Shown: piece after piece, positions 18,991 through 26,789 of the stretch
How positions within the stretch are numbered: position 1 is the first letter of the stretch
Layout of the letters: the number at the start of each line of letters is the position of its first letter
From: Paracoccaceae bacterium
GTDB taxonomy: Bacteria; Pseudomonadota; Alphaproteobacteria; Rhodobacterales; Rhodobacteraceae
Assembly: GCA_025458385.1 (NCBI GenBank)
Contig: JALOSO010000001.1
Coordinates: 1-40,853, forward strand
DNA length: 40,853 bases
Reading direction: 5' to 3'
Notes under the pieces: generated by a model
The model's input: only the letters and a program-made list of their open reading frames with translations
Told to the model about the DNA's origin: nothing
The model's database searches: none
Position numbers and translations under genes: made by a program

Positions 18991-20028
18991 ATGACCAAAT
19001 CCCCGGCGGCCCTGTCGCTGACGGGTCTGACCAAGCGGTTCGGCGCCATGACGGCGGTCGATGACATATCCATCGACATCCGCGAGGGTGAGTTCTTCAC
19101 CATCGTCGGCCCTTCGGGCAGCGGCAAATCCACTCTGGTCCGGCTTCTGGCCGGGCTGGAGGCGCCAACCTCTGGCCGCCTGCATTTGCGCGGTCTTGAT
19201 ATCACTGCGATGCCAGCCAACCGTCGGCCAACGGCCATGGTGTTCCAGTCCCTCGCCTTGTTCGATCATCGCTCGGTCGGGCAGAACATCGAATTTGCGA
19301 TGAAGATGAAAGGGGTCGCGCCAGAGGCGCGGCGGCTTCGGGCTCTGGAATTGCTGCGCCTGGTTCGCCTGCCCGAAAGCTATTATGCGCGACCCGTGAC
19401 GCAATGTTCAGGCGGCGAGCGTCAGCGCGTGGCCCTTGCCCGCGCCTTGGGGTCCGACCCCGAGATCCTGTTTTTTGACGAACCGCTTTCGGCGATCGAC
19501 TACCGCTTGCGCAAGACGCTGGAGGTGGAGCTCAAGGAACTGCATCAGCGCACCGGCAAGACCTTCATCTACATCACCCACAGTCTGGAAGAAGCCATGG
19601 TCCTGTCGGACCGCATCGCCATCATGCGGGCGGGCCGCTTTGAGCAGATCGGCACCCCGGATGAGATTTATCGACACCCCACCAGCCGCTTCGTCGCAAG
19701 TTTCATGGGCGAGGTGAACATCCTCGCCGTGTCGCAAACCCCCGCGGGCCCCGTGTTCGCCGATCTGGAGTGCGCGGCACCCGAAGCTGCCGGCGCCTTT
19801 GCCGTGCTGCGCCCGGAATCCCTGCGCCCGGATGCTTCGGCACCCGTGACATTCGCCGCAACCGTCACCCAGAAGCTGATGCTTGGGTCGCGGACCCAGT
19901 TTCACCTGCGCGCGGGGCAGGCCGCCCTGATCGCCGAGATTGCGGCAGGGTCCGGTGCTTCGCTAAGCCTTGGTGAAACGGCACGCTTCGGCTTTGACCC
20001 GGCCGATATTGCCTGGGTGCAGGCATGA
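18991..20028 (+). CDS. Polyamine-type ABC transporter ATP-binding protein (PotA-like)
   Basis: This 345-residue ATPase starts 3 bp after the binding-protein stop. Walker A is GPSGSGKST, the Q-loop VFQSLALF, the signature CSGGERQR and Walker B ILFFDEPLSAID. The signature Leu is replaced by Cys and the D-loop reads AID instead of the usual NLD, both mild deviations. A TOBE-like domain follows from about residue 240 (VLRPESLRP). It energises the importer with the two permeases encoded next, and its stop overlaps the first permease start as ATGA. PotA-like assignment rests on the neighbour set; other MalK/PotA-family roles are possible. Confidence 0.92.
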   Translation: MTKSPAALSLTGLTKRFGAMTAVDDISIDIREGEFFTIVGPSGSGKSTLVRLLAGLEAPTSGRLHLRGLDITAMPANRRPTAMVFQSLALFDHRSVGQNIEFAMKMKGVAPEARRLRALELLRLVRLPESYYARPVTQCSGGERQRVALARALGSDPEILFFDEPLSAIDYRLRKTLEVELKELHQRTGKTFIYITHSLEEAMVLSDRIAIMRAGRFEQIGTPDEIYRHPTSRFVASFMGEVNILAVSQTPAGPVFADLECAAPEAAGAFAVLRPESLRPDASAPVTFAATVTQKLMLGSRTQFHLRAGQAALIAEIAAGSGASLSLGETARFGFDPADIAWVQA

Positions 20029-20870
20029 TGCGGCGCAATCCCGGCTTCTGGTTTGCGCTGCCCCTGATCGCTGCGATGCTTTTGTTCTTTGCGGCGCCCT
20101 TGGTGATTGTGGTCTGGTTCAGCCTGATGCCGCCGCGCAGCTTTGATCTGACAACCGATTTCGGGCTTCAGAATTACCAAAGCGCCTTTGCAGACGGATA
20201 CGGCCCGCCGCTGATGTGGTCGCTGATCGGCGCCACCCTGACGACCGCCATCACCGCAGCCCTGGCCTGGCCCACGGCAAAAATCCTCCACCGACATGCG
20301 GGCCGGTGGGCAAGCATCGTCACCGCGCTGATCGCCTTGCCGATCTTCATTTCAGAAAGCGTGCGGCTGTTCGGCTTGTCGGTGTTCTTGATGCCCGGCG
20401 GTGGCATTCTGGCCGGAACGCTGAAGGCGCTGTTTGACGTGCAGATCGGCACGATCCTGAACACGCGCTTCGCTGCGCTGCTTGGCATGGTCTATATCCA
20501 CTTCCCCTTCATGCTGTTTCCAATGCTGCTTGGCGTGGGCATGATCCCCGCGGACCGGATCGAGGCGGCGCAGGATCTTGGGGCGGGCCGCTGGGCCATT
20601 CTGCGCGAGGTCGAACTGCCGCTTGCCGCGCCCGGCCTGCTGGTTGGCGGTCTGCTGACATTCGTGCTGTGCCTTGGCGCGAATGCCGAGGCTGCCATTC
20701 TGGGCGGCCGGGCCGTGACCGTCATCACCGCAGCGATCGAGCAAAGGTTCAATTACGCACAGGATTGGCCCATGGGGGCGGCGCTGACCGTGCTGGTCAT
20801 CCTGGTCACGGCGGCACTGGTCTTTCCTGCTGTCCGGCGGATCGACCTGAACAGGATCATCCGGCGATGA
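20025..20870 (+). CDS. Polyamine-type ABC transporter permease (PotB-like)
   Basis: This is a 281-residue inner-membrane permease with about six hydrophobic segments. The cytoplasmic EAA loop is visible as IEAAQDLGAGRWAILREVELPLAAPGL, here in pieces around residues 185-205 (EAAQDLGA, then LPLAAPG), which docks the ATPase. It overlaps the ATPase stop as ATGA and its own stop overlaps the next permease as ATGA. The order binding protein, ATPase, PotB-like, PotC-like is common for this transporter class. Nothing is missing. Confidence 0.92.
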   Translation: MMRRNPGFWFALPLIAAMLLFFAAPLVIVVWFSLMPPRSFDLTTDFGLQNYQSAFADGYGPPLMWSLIGATLTTAITAALAWPTAKILHRHAGRWASIVTALIALPIFISESVRLFGLSVFLMPGGGILAGTLKALFDVQIGTILNTRFAALLGMVYIHFPFMLFPMLLGVGMIPADRIEAAQDLGAGRWAILREVELPLAAPGLLVGGLLTFVLCLGANAEAAILGGRAVTVITAAIEQRFNYAQDWPMGAALTVLVILVTAALVFPAVRRIDLNRIIRR

Positions 20871-21661
20871 TCGGCGGGCGCGCACGCAATTGGGTCAAGG
20901 TGATTTGGGTCTGCACGATCCTGACGGCCCTTTATCTGCCGATCCTGTCGGTTCTGCTCGCCTCGTTGGCGAACACCCGCTACATGCGCTTTCCGCACAA
21001 GGTATGGAGTCTGGATGCCTACCGCGGCGCGGCGGCCGATTACACAACAGTCACGCTGCATGTGATTTCGCTTCAGATCGCGGTCTGGGTGGTGCTGTTG
21101 TCGGTTGTTCTGGGCACGCTCGGCGCCATGGCCTATGCCCGCTATGACTGGCGCGGGCGCACCCTGTTCCAGAAGATGCTGGTGCTGCCCATCTTTTTTC
21201 CGCAGCCGGTTCTGGGCCTTGCACTTCTGCTTTCGATGTCGGCGCTTGGCATCGCGCCAAGCTGGAAAACGGCCGTGGTCGCCCATGCCGTGTGGATCGT
21301 TCCGATTGTCACCCTTGTCATCTCGATCCGCCTGTTCGGCTACGACGTGGCGCAAGAGGAGGCGGCCTTCGACCTCGGCGCAAGCCGTTGGCAGGTCGCG
21401 CGCGAAGTGACCTTCCCCGCCTTGTGGCCCGGCATCTTTTCCGGGGCCTTGTTCGCCTTTCTGCTGTCTTGGTCCAATCTGCCGTTGTCCATCTACACCA
21501 GCGGCGCGGATACGCCCCTGCCGTTGTGGCTGTTTTCGCGCACCGCAACCAATTACTCGCCCCTCGTTCCGGCAATCGCGGTCATCGGCACCTTTGTGTC
21601 GGGGCTTGTTGTTCTTGCCCTTCTCTTGCTGCGACGGGTGCTGTCTCGGGCAGCCAATTGA
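20867..21661 (+). CDS. Polyamine-type ABC transporter permease (PotC-like)
   Basis: This 264-residue permease is the partner of the PotB-like subunit. It begins MIGGRARNWVK, and the start overlaps the previous stop as ATGA. A longer in-frame extension back to 20669 lies inside the PotB-like gene, is arginine- and histidine-rich, and is rejected. The EAA-type loop is visible as EEAAFDLGASRW followed by VTFPALWPG. About six membrane segments are present and the C-terminus ends after a hydrophobic helix (LALLLLRRVLSRAAN). It closes the four-gene importer operon; the next operator lies 7 bp after its stop. Confidence 0.92.
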   Translation: MIGGRARNWVKVIWVCTILTALYLPILSVLLASLANTRYMRFPHKVWSLDAYRGAAADYTTVTLHVISLQIAVWVVLLSVVLGTLGAMAYARYDWRGRTLFQKMLVLPIFFPQPVLGLALLLSMSALGIAPSWKTAVVAHAVWIVPIVTLVISIRLFGYDVAQEEAAFDLGASRWQVAREVTFPALWPGIFSGALFAFLLSWSNLPLSIYTSGADTPLPLWLFSRTATNYSPLVPAIAVIGTFVSGLVVLALLLLRRVLSRAAN

Positions 21662-21668
21662 ATAAACC

Positions 21669-21689
21669 TTTGTGCGCTTTACGCACAAA
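21669..21689. promoter_or_regulatory. Perfect IclR-type operator before the SnoaL-like gene
   Basis: TTTGTGCG-CTTTA-CGCACAAA is an 8-bp perfect inverted repeat with a 5-bp spacer. It is the best-formed copy of the motif shared across the locus and lies 28 bp before the ATG at 21718. As RNA it could also form a small hairpin after the PotC-like stop, but without a T-run. Confidence 0.6.
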
Positions 21690-21717
21690 AGCGCGCCATG
21701 CGCAGGCCAGGAAATCG

Positions 21718-22182
21718 ATGGAACAAAGCACGACATTGCAGGATGTTCTGGATCGGGAGCAGATCACCGCCCTGATCCACGCCTATTGCTTTCACTTTGA
21801 CCGCAACGAGCCAAACGCGCTTGCGGCGCTGTTCACGCCCGATGCCCGTGTGGACTATGGGCCCGAAGCACAGCTTCTGACCGGAACAGAAGCCATTCGC
21901 GCGGCTGTGGCCAAAGGCTTGGCCGAAACCTTCGCCGCAACAAGCCACCATGTGTCAAACATCAGTATTCGCTTGGAATCCGCGACAGTTGCGACCAGCA
22001 TCTGCTATCTCTACGCATGGCACCGCTATCATTCCGGCGCCCCCGATGGCGAGCTTTGGGCGCAGTATCACCACAGCTTTGTGCGGACCGAAGCGGGCTG
22101 GAGAATCCAGGGCCTGACCCTGAAGGCCGCTGGCACCAAGGATTTTCACCGCCGAACCATGCATGGCATTGGCCGCGCCTGA
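21718..22182 (+). CDS. SnoaL-like / NTF2-fold protein
   Basis: This 154-residue protein has the look of the SnoaL-like/scytalone-dehydratase superfamily: an N-terminal helix with ITALIHAYCFHFDR, then ALAALFTPDARVDYGP, a TSHHVSNISI strand and a C-terminal sheet (YHHSFVRTEAGWRIQGLTLK). Such proteins include dehydratases, isomerases and small hydroxylating-dioxygenase-like subunits, so no reaction can be assigned. The start at 21718 follows CAGGAAATCG. An in-frame upstream extension through the permease gene is rejected. It has its own operator and stands between two transporters, suggesting a role in early handling of an imported compound. Confidence 0.85.
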   Translation: MEQSTTLQDVLDREQITALIHAYCFHFDRNEPNALAALFTPDARVDYGPEAQLLTGTEAIRAAVAKGLAETFAATSHHVSNISIRLESATVATSICYLYAWHRYHSGAPDGELWAQYHHSFVRTEAGWRIQGLTLKAAGTKDFHRRTMHGIGRA

Positions 22183-22226
22183 CTGGCGCCAAGCCATTTG
22201 GGCCATCGGACCGATCGAAAACGGCA

Positions 22227-22267
22227 ATTGTTCTATATGCGAACAAAAGAAACTATTGCGCACAAAA
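22227..22267. promoter_or_regulatory. IclR-type operator with extra direct half-site before the TRAP operon
   Basis: ATTGTTCT-ATATG-CGAACAAA (22227-22247) follows the shared inverted-repeat pattern. A second right-arm copy, GCGCACAAAA, lies at 22258-22267, repeating GCGAACAAAA (22239-22248) at 19-bp spacing. An inverted pair plus one direct repeat recalls the operator architecture described for PcaU/PobR-type IclR regulators. It lies about 85-125 bp before the GTG at 22351; the rest of this 168-bp gap shows no other clear signal. Confidence 0.5.
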
Positions 22268-22350
22268 CGATTCTGATGAAGTAATTGTGAACGATCCCGA
22301 GGGCACCGCATGCCCCGAGATGACCAGGGCCAAGATCAGAGGACGCGCTC

Positions 22351-22878
22351 GTGCAGACTATCGTTTCAGCTGTGGACAGACTGAATGCAGGCGTGACCCT
22401 TGTGGTCGGCCTGCTGCTGATGGTGGTGACGGTCTCGGTCTTTGGGCAAGTGACCGTGCGGTTCATCCTGACGACAGGCGGCATCAATATCAGCGCGCCC
22501 TGGACCGAAGAACTGGCCCGGTATTCGCTGATCTGGATGGTCTTTCTGGGCGCCGGCGTCGGCGTGCGCCACGCGCAGATGATCGCGCTGGAATTCGTGA
22601 TCCGCAAACTGCCGGCCCGGGTCGGCATCCCGTTGCGCTATGTGTCGATCCTGCTTGGCATCGCCTTCTTTGCGCTGATGTTCTGGGTCGGCCTCGGGTT
22701 CGTGGACCTTGGCCGGTCCGAAACCAGCCCGGTGCTGGGGATCACAAAGGATTACGTCTATTGGGCCATGCCCTTTGGGGCGGCGTTGATGATCCTGAAC
22801 TCGCTTGCCCTGGTCATCGATACCCATCTCAACGCCCGCGACATCCGCTTCGTCGCTGATGAAACGCCGGAGGTCTGA
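22351..22878 (+). CDS. TRAP transporter small permease (DctQ)
   Basis: This 175-residue membrane protein has four hydrophobic segments (about 15-37, 50-70, 90-112 and 132-155), the DctQ topology. The family motif around WTEELARYSLIW is clear. It forms the small integral subunit of a TRAP uptake system with DctM. Start is GTG at 22351 with AGAGGA upstream. The DctM gene begins 3 bp after the stop, and the ribosome-binding site GGAGG lies inside the end of this gene. Gene order QMP differs from the frequent PQM. Confidence 0.93.
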   Translation: MQTIVSAVDRLNAGVTLVVGLLLMVVTVSVFGQVTVRFILTTGGINISAPWTEELARYSLIWMVFLGAGVGVRHAQMIALEFVIRKLPARVGIPLRYVSILLGIAFFALMFWVGLGFVDLGRSETSPVLGITKDYVYWAMPFGAALMILNSLALVIDTHLNARDIRFVADETPEV

Positions 22879-22881
22879 ACC

Positions 22882-24153
22882 ATGGCCGGATTGATCCTTG
22901 TTCTTCTTGGCTTGTTCGCGATCAGTGTGCCGATCGCCCTTGCCCTTGGCATGGCATCCTTGCCGGTGCTGATCGAACGCGGCGTGCCACTGATCGCGGT
23001 GCCGCAGGTGGTGTTCGAGTCTCTGGACAGCTTCACCCTGATGGCGCTGCCGCTGTATGTGCTCGCCGGGCGGTTGATGCAGTTCGGCGGGATTGCGGAA
23101 CGGCTGGTCGATCTTGCCAAGGCGCTGCTCAGCTGGGTGCGCGGCGGGCTGGCGGCGGCGGTGGTTCTGACGTCGATGCTGTTTGCCACCATTTCCGGCT
23201 CGTCGGCGGCGACCGCGGCCGCGGTGGGGTCGATGCTGATCCCCGAGATGGAAAAGCAGAAATATCCGCGGCCGTTCAGTGCGGCCACCACCGCGGCGTC
23301 GGGCGAACTTGGCGTGATCATCCCCCCATCGGTGGCCATGATCATTTATGGCGTCACCACCGGCGTTTCCATCACCGACATGTTCATCGCGGGCTTCCTG
23401 CCCGGGCTTCTGATCGGCCTGTCCCTGATTGCAACCGTCATCGTCATTTCAATTATCAAGGGCTACGGCGATCGGCAGGCCTTTGTCCTCGGCCCCTATC
23501 TGCGCGGCCTGTGGAAAGCGGCAAGACGCGCCTCGTTGTCGCTGTTCTTGCCGGTCATCATCCTTGGCGGCATCTTTGGCGGCATCTTCACCGCCACCGA
23601 AGCCGCCGTGGTGGCAGTGATCTATGCCATCCTGCTCAGCGTGTTTGTCTATCGCGAGATCAGCTTTCGCGAAATGCCGCGCATCTTTGCCGATGCGGCC
23701 GTCACCTCGGCGGTGGTCATGATCATCGTGGCCTTTGCGGCCATGTTCGGCTTTGCCCTGCATCTCATGCGCGCGCCGCAGATCATCGGCGGGTTGCTCA
23801 GCACGCTGACCGACGATCCTCTGATGTTCCTGCTGCTGGTCAACCTGTTCCTGCTGGGCGTCGGCATGTTCATGGAAACCTTCGCCGCCATCATCATCCT
23901 TGGTCCGATCCTTGCCCCGATTGCGGCAAGCTACGGGATCCATCCGGTGCATTTCGGGATGATCATGATCGTCAACCTTGCCGTTGGCATGGTGACGCCG
24001 CCGGTTGGGGTCAATCTGTTCATCGCCTGCGGCATTGCGAAGATCTCGATGGAACAGCTGATCCGGCCGCTTGTCGTGTTCCTCGTCGTTCTGATCGGGA
24101 ACCTGATGCTCATCACCTACGTCCCCAGCATTTCGCTGGTTCTGCTTGACTGA
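22882..24153 (+). CDS. TRAP transporter large permease (DctM)
   Basis: This is a 423-residue, highly hydrophobic protein of the DctM family with about twelve membrane segments, the ion-coupled transport channel. Typical conserved stretches include FATISGSSAATAAAVGSM, GELGVIIPPSVAMIIYG and GMVTPPVGVNLF. Its length matches the family (about 425). It is followed after 30 bp by the binding-protein gene. TRAP systems use ion gradients to import organic acids and related compounds bound by the DctP protein. Confidence 0.95.
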   Translation: MAGLILVLLGLFAISVPIALALGMASLPVLIERGVPLIAVPQVVFESLDSFTLMALPLYVLAGRLMQFGGIAERLVDLAKALLSWVRGGLAAAVVLTSMLFATISGSSAATAAAVGSMLIPEMEKQKYPRPFSAATTAASGELGVIIPPSVAMIIYGVTTGVSITDMFIAGFLPGLLIGLSLIATVIVISIIKGYGDRQAFVLGPYLRGLWKAARRASLSLFLPVIILGGIFGGIFTATEAAVVAVIYAILLSVFVYREISFREMPRIFADAAVTSAVVMIIVAFAAMFGFALHLMRAPQIIGGLLSTLTDDPLMFLLLVNLFLLGVGMFMETFAAIIILGPILAPIAASYGIHPVHFGMIMIVNLAVGMVTPPVGVNLFIACGIAKISMEQLIRPLVVFLVVLIGNLMLITYVPSISLVLLD

Positions 24154-24183
24154 CAACCCGCAATCAACACGGAGGAAAACCCA

Positions 24184-25173
24184 ATGAACGCGTTCAAGAC
24201 CCTGATCGCATCGGTCGCCAGCAGCATCGTGCTTGCCGGCGGCGCCGTTGCAGAAACCTACAACATGACGCTCGCCCATGTGCTGAGCGACCAAAGCCCC
24301 TATCAGGTGATCCTGACGCATTTTTCCAAATTGATGGAAGAACGCTCGGGTGGCCGCATCACGGTCGAAATCCAGTGCTGCGCCCAAGCCGGGAATGAAA
24401 CGCGGGCCATCCAGTCGATCCGCACCGGCATTCTGACCGGCGGCTTCATCGGCGGGTCCACGCTTGAAACGGTGGTGCCCGCCTATCGCGTGCTGTCCCT
24501 GCCCTATCTGTTCGACAACAAGGCCCAAGCCTACGAGATCCTGCAAAGCGACATGGGGCGCGAGATGATGGATCTGCTGGGCGAATATGACATGTATGGC
24601 CTTGGCTTCGGGTCCAGCTATGAACGCAGCGTGGCCTCGCGTGCGCCGGTTCGGATCGAAACCGTGGATGATCTGGCGGGCGTGAAAATCCGCGTCTTGC
24701 CGACCCCGGGTTTTGTCGAGGCTTACAATGCCTTTGGCACCCAGCCGACCCCGATGGCTTATGGCGAACTGTTCATGGCGCTTCAGAACAATGTCGTCGA
24801 TGCGATCGAAATTTCGCCTGACGCCTTGGTGGCAGACAAGTTCCACGAAATCGTCAACAGCTACACCATGCTGACGGTGCACCAATCAACCACCGTCTTC
24901 CTGCTGTCGAAGTCGTTCTGGGACTCGCTGCCTGATGATCTGAAAGAGATCGTGCAAACGGCGGCCACGGAATCCATCGCCGTTGGCATTGCAGCGCATG
25001 ACAAACTGGCCGCGGACGGCATCGAAACCGCACGCGCCGCAGGTGTCGAAATCATCGAACCCGATCTGGCTCCGTTCAAGGAAAAGGCAAAACTGGCTTG
25101 GGATGTGATCCTGAAGGACCAGCCCGAAGCGCAAGAGTATCTTGCCCGCATCCAGACTGCGCTTGGCCGTTGA
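24184..25173 (+). CDS. TRAP transporter substrate-binding protein (DctP)
   Basis: This 329-residue periplasmic protein has a Sec signal (MNAFKTLIASVASSIVLAGG, cleavage near AVAE at about 24). The mature part is a DctP-family binding protein. The conserved arginine that commonly pairs with a substrate carboxylate lies in GVKIRVLPTP, followed by PTPMAYGELFMALQNNVVDAIE. This suggests a carboxylate-bearing ligand, as for most of the family. The ribosome-binding site GGAGGAAAA supports the ATG. A terminator-like hairpin follows at 25209-25238, ending the TRAP operon. Confidence 0.94.
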   Translation: MNAFKTLIASVASSIVLAGGAVAETYNMTLAHVLSDQSPYQVILTHFSKLMEERSGGRITVEIQCCAQAGNETRAIQSIRTGILTGGFIGGSTLETVVPAYRVLSLPYLFDNKAQAYEILQSDMGREMMDLLGEYDMYGLGFGSSYERSVASRAPVRIETVDDLAGVKIRVLPTPGFVEAYNAFGTQPTPMAYGELFMALQNNVVDAIEISPDALVADKFHEIVNSYTMLTVHQSTTVFLLSKSFWDSLPDDLKEIVQTAATESIAVGIAAHDKLAADGIETARAAGVEIIEPDLAPFKEKAKLAWDVILKDQPEAQEYLARIQTALGR

Positions 25174-25208
25174 TCTGCCGCGCTGTGTGACACGCATTGA
25201 TACCCAGA

Positions 25209-25238
25209 CCTTGGGCCGGGCACTTGACCGGCCCAAGG
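25209..25238 (+). terminator. Hairpin terminator after the TRAP operon
   Basis: An 11-bp perfect stem (CCTTGGGCCGG / CCGGCCCAAGG, 8-nt loop) lies 35 bp after the DctP stop and is followed by CGACCTTCCTTTCG, a weak T-rich tail. It should at least reduce read-through into the glutamine-synthetase-like gene, which begins 58 bp further on. Confidence 0.65.
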
Positions 25239-25296
25239 CGACCTTCCTTTCGTGCGGGCGCAACCCGTGCCCGGCACCTGCAAGGCGGAGATCGGC

Positions 25297-26598
25297 ATGC
25301 CCTCAGACGGTCATTTTCTGTTCCTTGGCAATCAGGATCTGAACGGTATCCTGCGCGGCCGATCGGTTCCCAAGGCCCGGGTCGCCGAAGCGATGGCCGA
25401 AGGTCTGCCCTGGGTTCCGGCCAACCTGACCATCGGCGCGCTGAATGGCCTGCCCCCGGATACGCCGTTCGGGCCTTTGGGGGAAATCCGGTTTGTGCCG
25501 GATCCCGCTGCCCGCATTACCCTGGGGGCGCAGGATGGCGGCCCGGCATTCGACCTTGCGCTGTGCGACGCGCGCCAGATGGATGGCGCGCCATGGGCGT
25601 GCTGCCCACGCACCGCGCTGAAATCCGCGATCAGCGATCTTTCCCGAAGGACCGGCCTGACCCTCAAGGTCGCGCTGGAGCATGAATTTACCGTCCTTGG
25701 CCTGAACCAACCCAATCACGTGGCCTTTTCCCTTTCGGCTGGACGTGCGATCGCCCCCTTGGCGCAACGTGTGATCGACGTGCTGGATCGCGCGGGCATC
25801 GCGCTGGAGCAATTTCAGGCCGAATATGGCGCGTCGCAATTCGAGATCAGTTCGGTTCCGACCGACCCGCTGACGGCGGCCGACCGGACCGTCCTCACGC
25901 TCGAGACGATCCGGGACACGGCGCGCGGCATGGGCCTTCGGGCCAGCTTCCTGCCCAAACCAGCCCTGGATGAGGTTGGCAACGGCGTTCACATCCACTT
26001 TTCGCTTTGGGATGGCCCGCGCAACGTGACAGCAGACCAGGACTGGTTGACCCCGCGCTCGGCCCCCTTTGTCGCAGGGGTGCTTGACCACGCGGAAAGC
26101 CTGCTGCCCCTGACGATCCTGTCGGCCAATTCCTATGCAAGGGTGCGCCCGCATTCCTGGGTGGGGGCCTATACCTGCGTCGGGCTGCGCAACCGCGAGG
26201 CGATGATACGGCTTGTTCCAAGGGCCCCGGCGTCTGACGGAACGCATCCCAAAGCATCGCTGGAATACCGGGTGTGCGATGCAACGGCGAACATCTACCT
26301 GGCCCTTGCAGCCATCATCCGGGCCGGCCTTGCGGGCATCGCCGCCGGTTCTGCCGCCCCGCCCAACGTGCAGCATGACCCCGATACGCTGGAACCATCC
26401 CAGCGAGCCGCCTGGAACATCCGGCCGTTGCCTGCCTCGCTGTCAGAGGCCCTGACCCCATCGGCGCTTGCCGACGCGTCTGCCTGGCTGGGACCAGAGC
26501 TTGCGTCGGTCTATTTTGGGTGCCGCCGCCATGATGCCCGTCAGGCCGCCGATCATACGTTTGACGAACTCGCGGCAAAACTTTCGCTGGTTTACTGA
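25297..26598 (+). CDS. Glutamine-synthetase-family ligase (gamma-glutamyl-amine type possible)
   Basis: This 433-residue ATP-dependent ligase keeps the GS catalytic core: metal ligands in LEHEF (Glu128, Glu130), the AEYGASQFEIS region (Glu176, Glu183), the His of GNGVHIHFS (His232), the RPHSW segment and the late EYRVCDATANIY with Arg325. The N-terminal half-domain is divergent from true GlnA. It is not an adenylylated housekeeping GS. Relatives include PuuA-type gamma-glutamylpolyamine synthetases and FluG-like ligases, so joining glutamate to an imported amine is plausible but unproven. I chose ATG at 25297, with GGCGGAGA upstream, rather than ATG at 25252, which adds 15 atypical residues. 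A polyamine-type transporter nearby fits the amine idea. Confidence 0.85.
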   Translation: MPSDGHFLFLGNQDLNGILRGRSVPKARVAEAMAEGLPWVPANLTIGALNGLPPDTPFGPLGEIRFVPDPAARITLGAQDGGPAFDLALCDARQMDGAPWACCPRTALKSAISDLSRRTGLTLKVALEHEFTVLGLNQPNHVAFSLSAGRAIAPLAQRVIDVLDRAGIALEQFQAEYGASQFEISSVPTDPLTAADRTVLTLETIRDTARGMGLRASFLPKPALDEVGNGVHIHFSLWDGPRNVTADQDWLTPRSAPFVAGVLDHAESLLPLTILSANSYARVRPHSWVGAYTCVGLRNREAMIRLVPRAPASDGTHPKASLEYRVCDATANIYLALAAIIRAGLAGIAAGSAAPPNVQHDPDTLEPSQRAAWNIRPLPASLSEALTPSALADASAWLGPELASVYFGCRRHDARQAADHTFDELAAKLSLVY

Positions 26599-26637
26599 CG
26601 CGGCAGCGATGCGCAGGGCACTGAAACAGCCATAGCG

Positions 26638-26719
26638 CGAACTAATGTTCAAAAATTTGTTTACAGGCGCCCTGCCAAGGCTTAGCGTATCAAGAACTTT
26701 TGTGCGCAATGTGAACTTT
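26638..26719. promoter_or_regulatory. IclR-type operator region before the dipeptide ABC operon
   Basis: TTTGTGCG-CAATG-TGAACTTT lies at 26699-26719; its left arm, extended to TTTTGTGCGC (26698-26707), is the exact reverse complement of the TRAP half-site GCGCACAAAA. A second cluster, CGAAC-TAAT-GTTCA, lies at 26638-26651 in everted orientation. Both fall in the 191-bp gap before the GTG at 26790, with the main site 70 bp away. The remainder of the gap holds the GGAGG ribosome-binding site and nothing else evident. Confidence 0.45.
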
Positions 26720-26789
26720 TGCCACGCAACGAGCAAAGGCACAGGGCGCCACAGTCCCACCCCAAAAAACAGCAACACGGAGGATCAAA

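Noticed and set aside
17653-19404. A 583-codon frame antisense to the PotD-like gene
   Set aside because: It has no recognisable domain, covers the divergent control region, and its sense strand is a clear binding-protein gene with a strong ribosome-binding site.
23449-24885. A 478-codon frame antisense to DctM and DctP
   Set aside because: Its composition (His, Asp, Gln and Arg rich) is that of a reverse shadow of membrane-protein codons.
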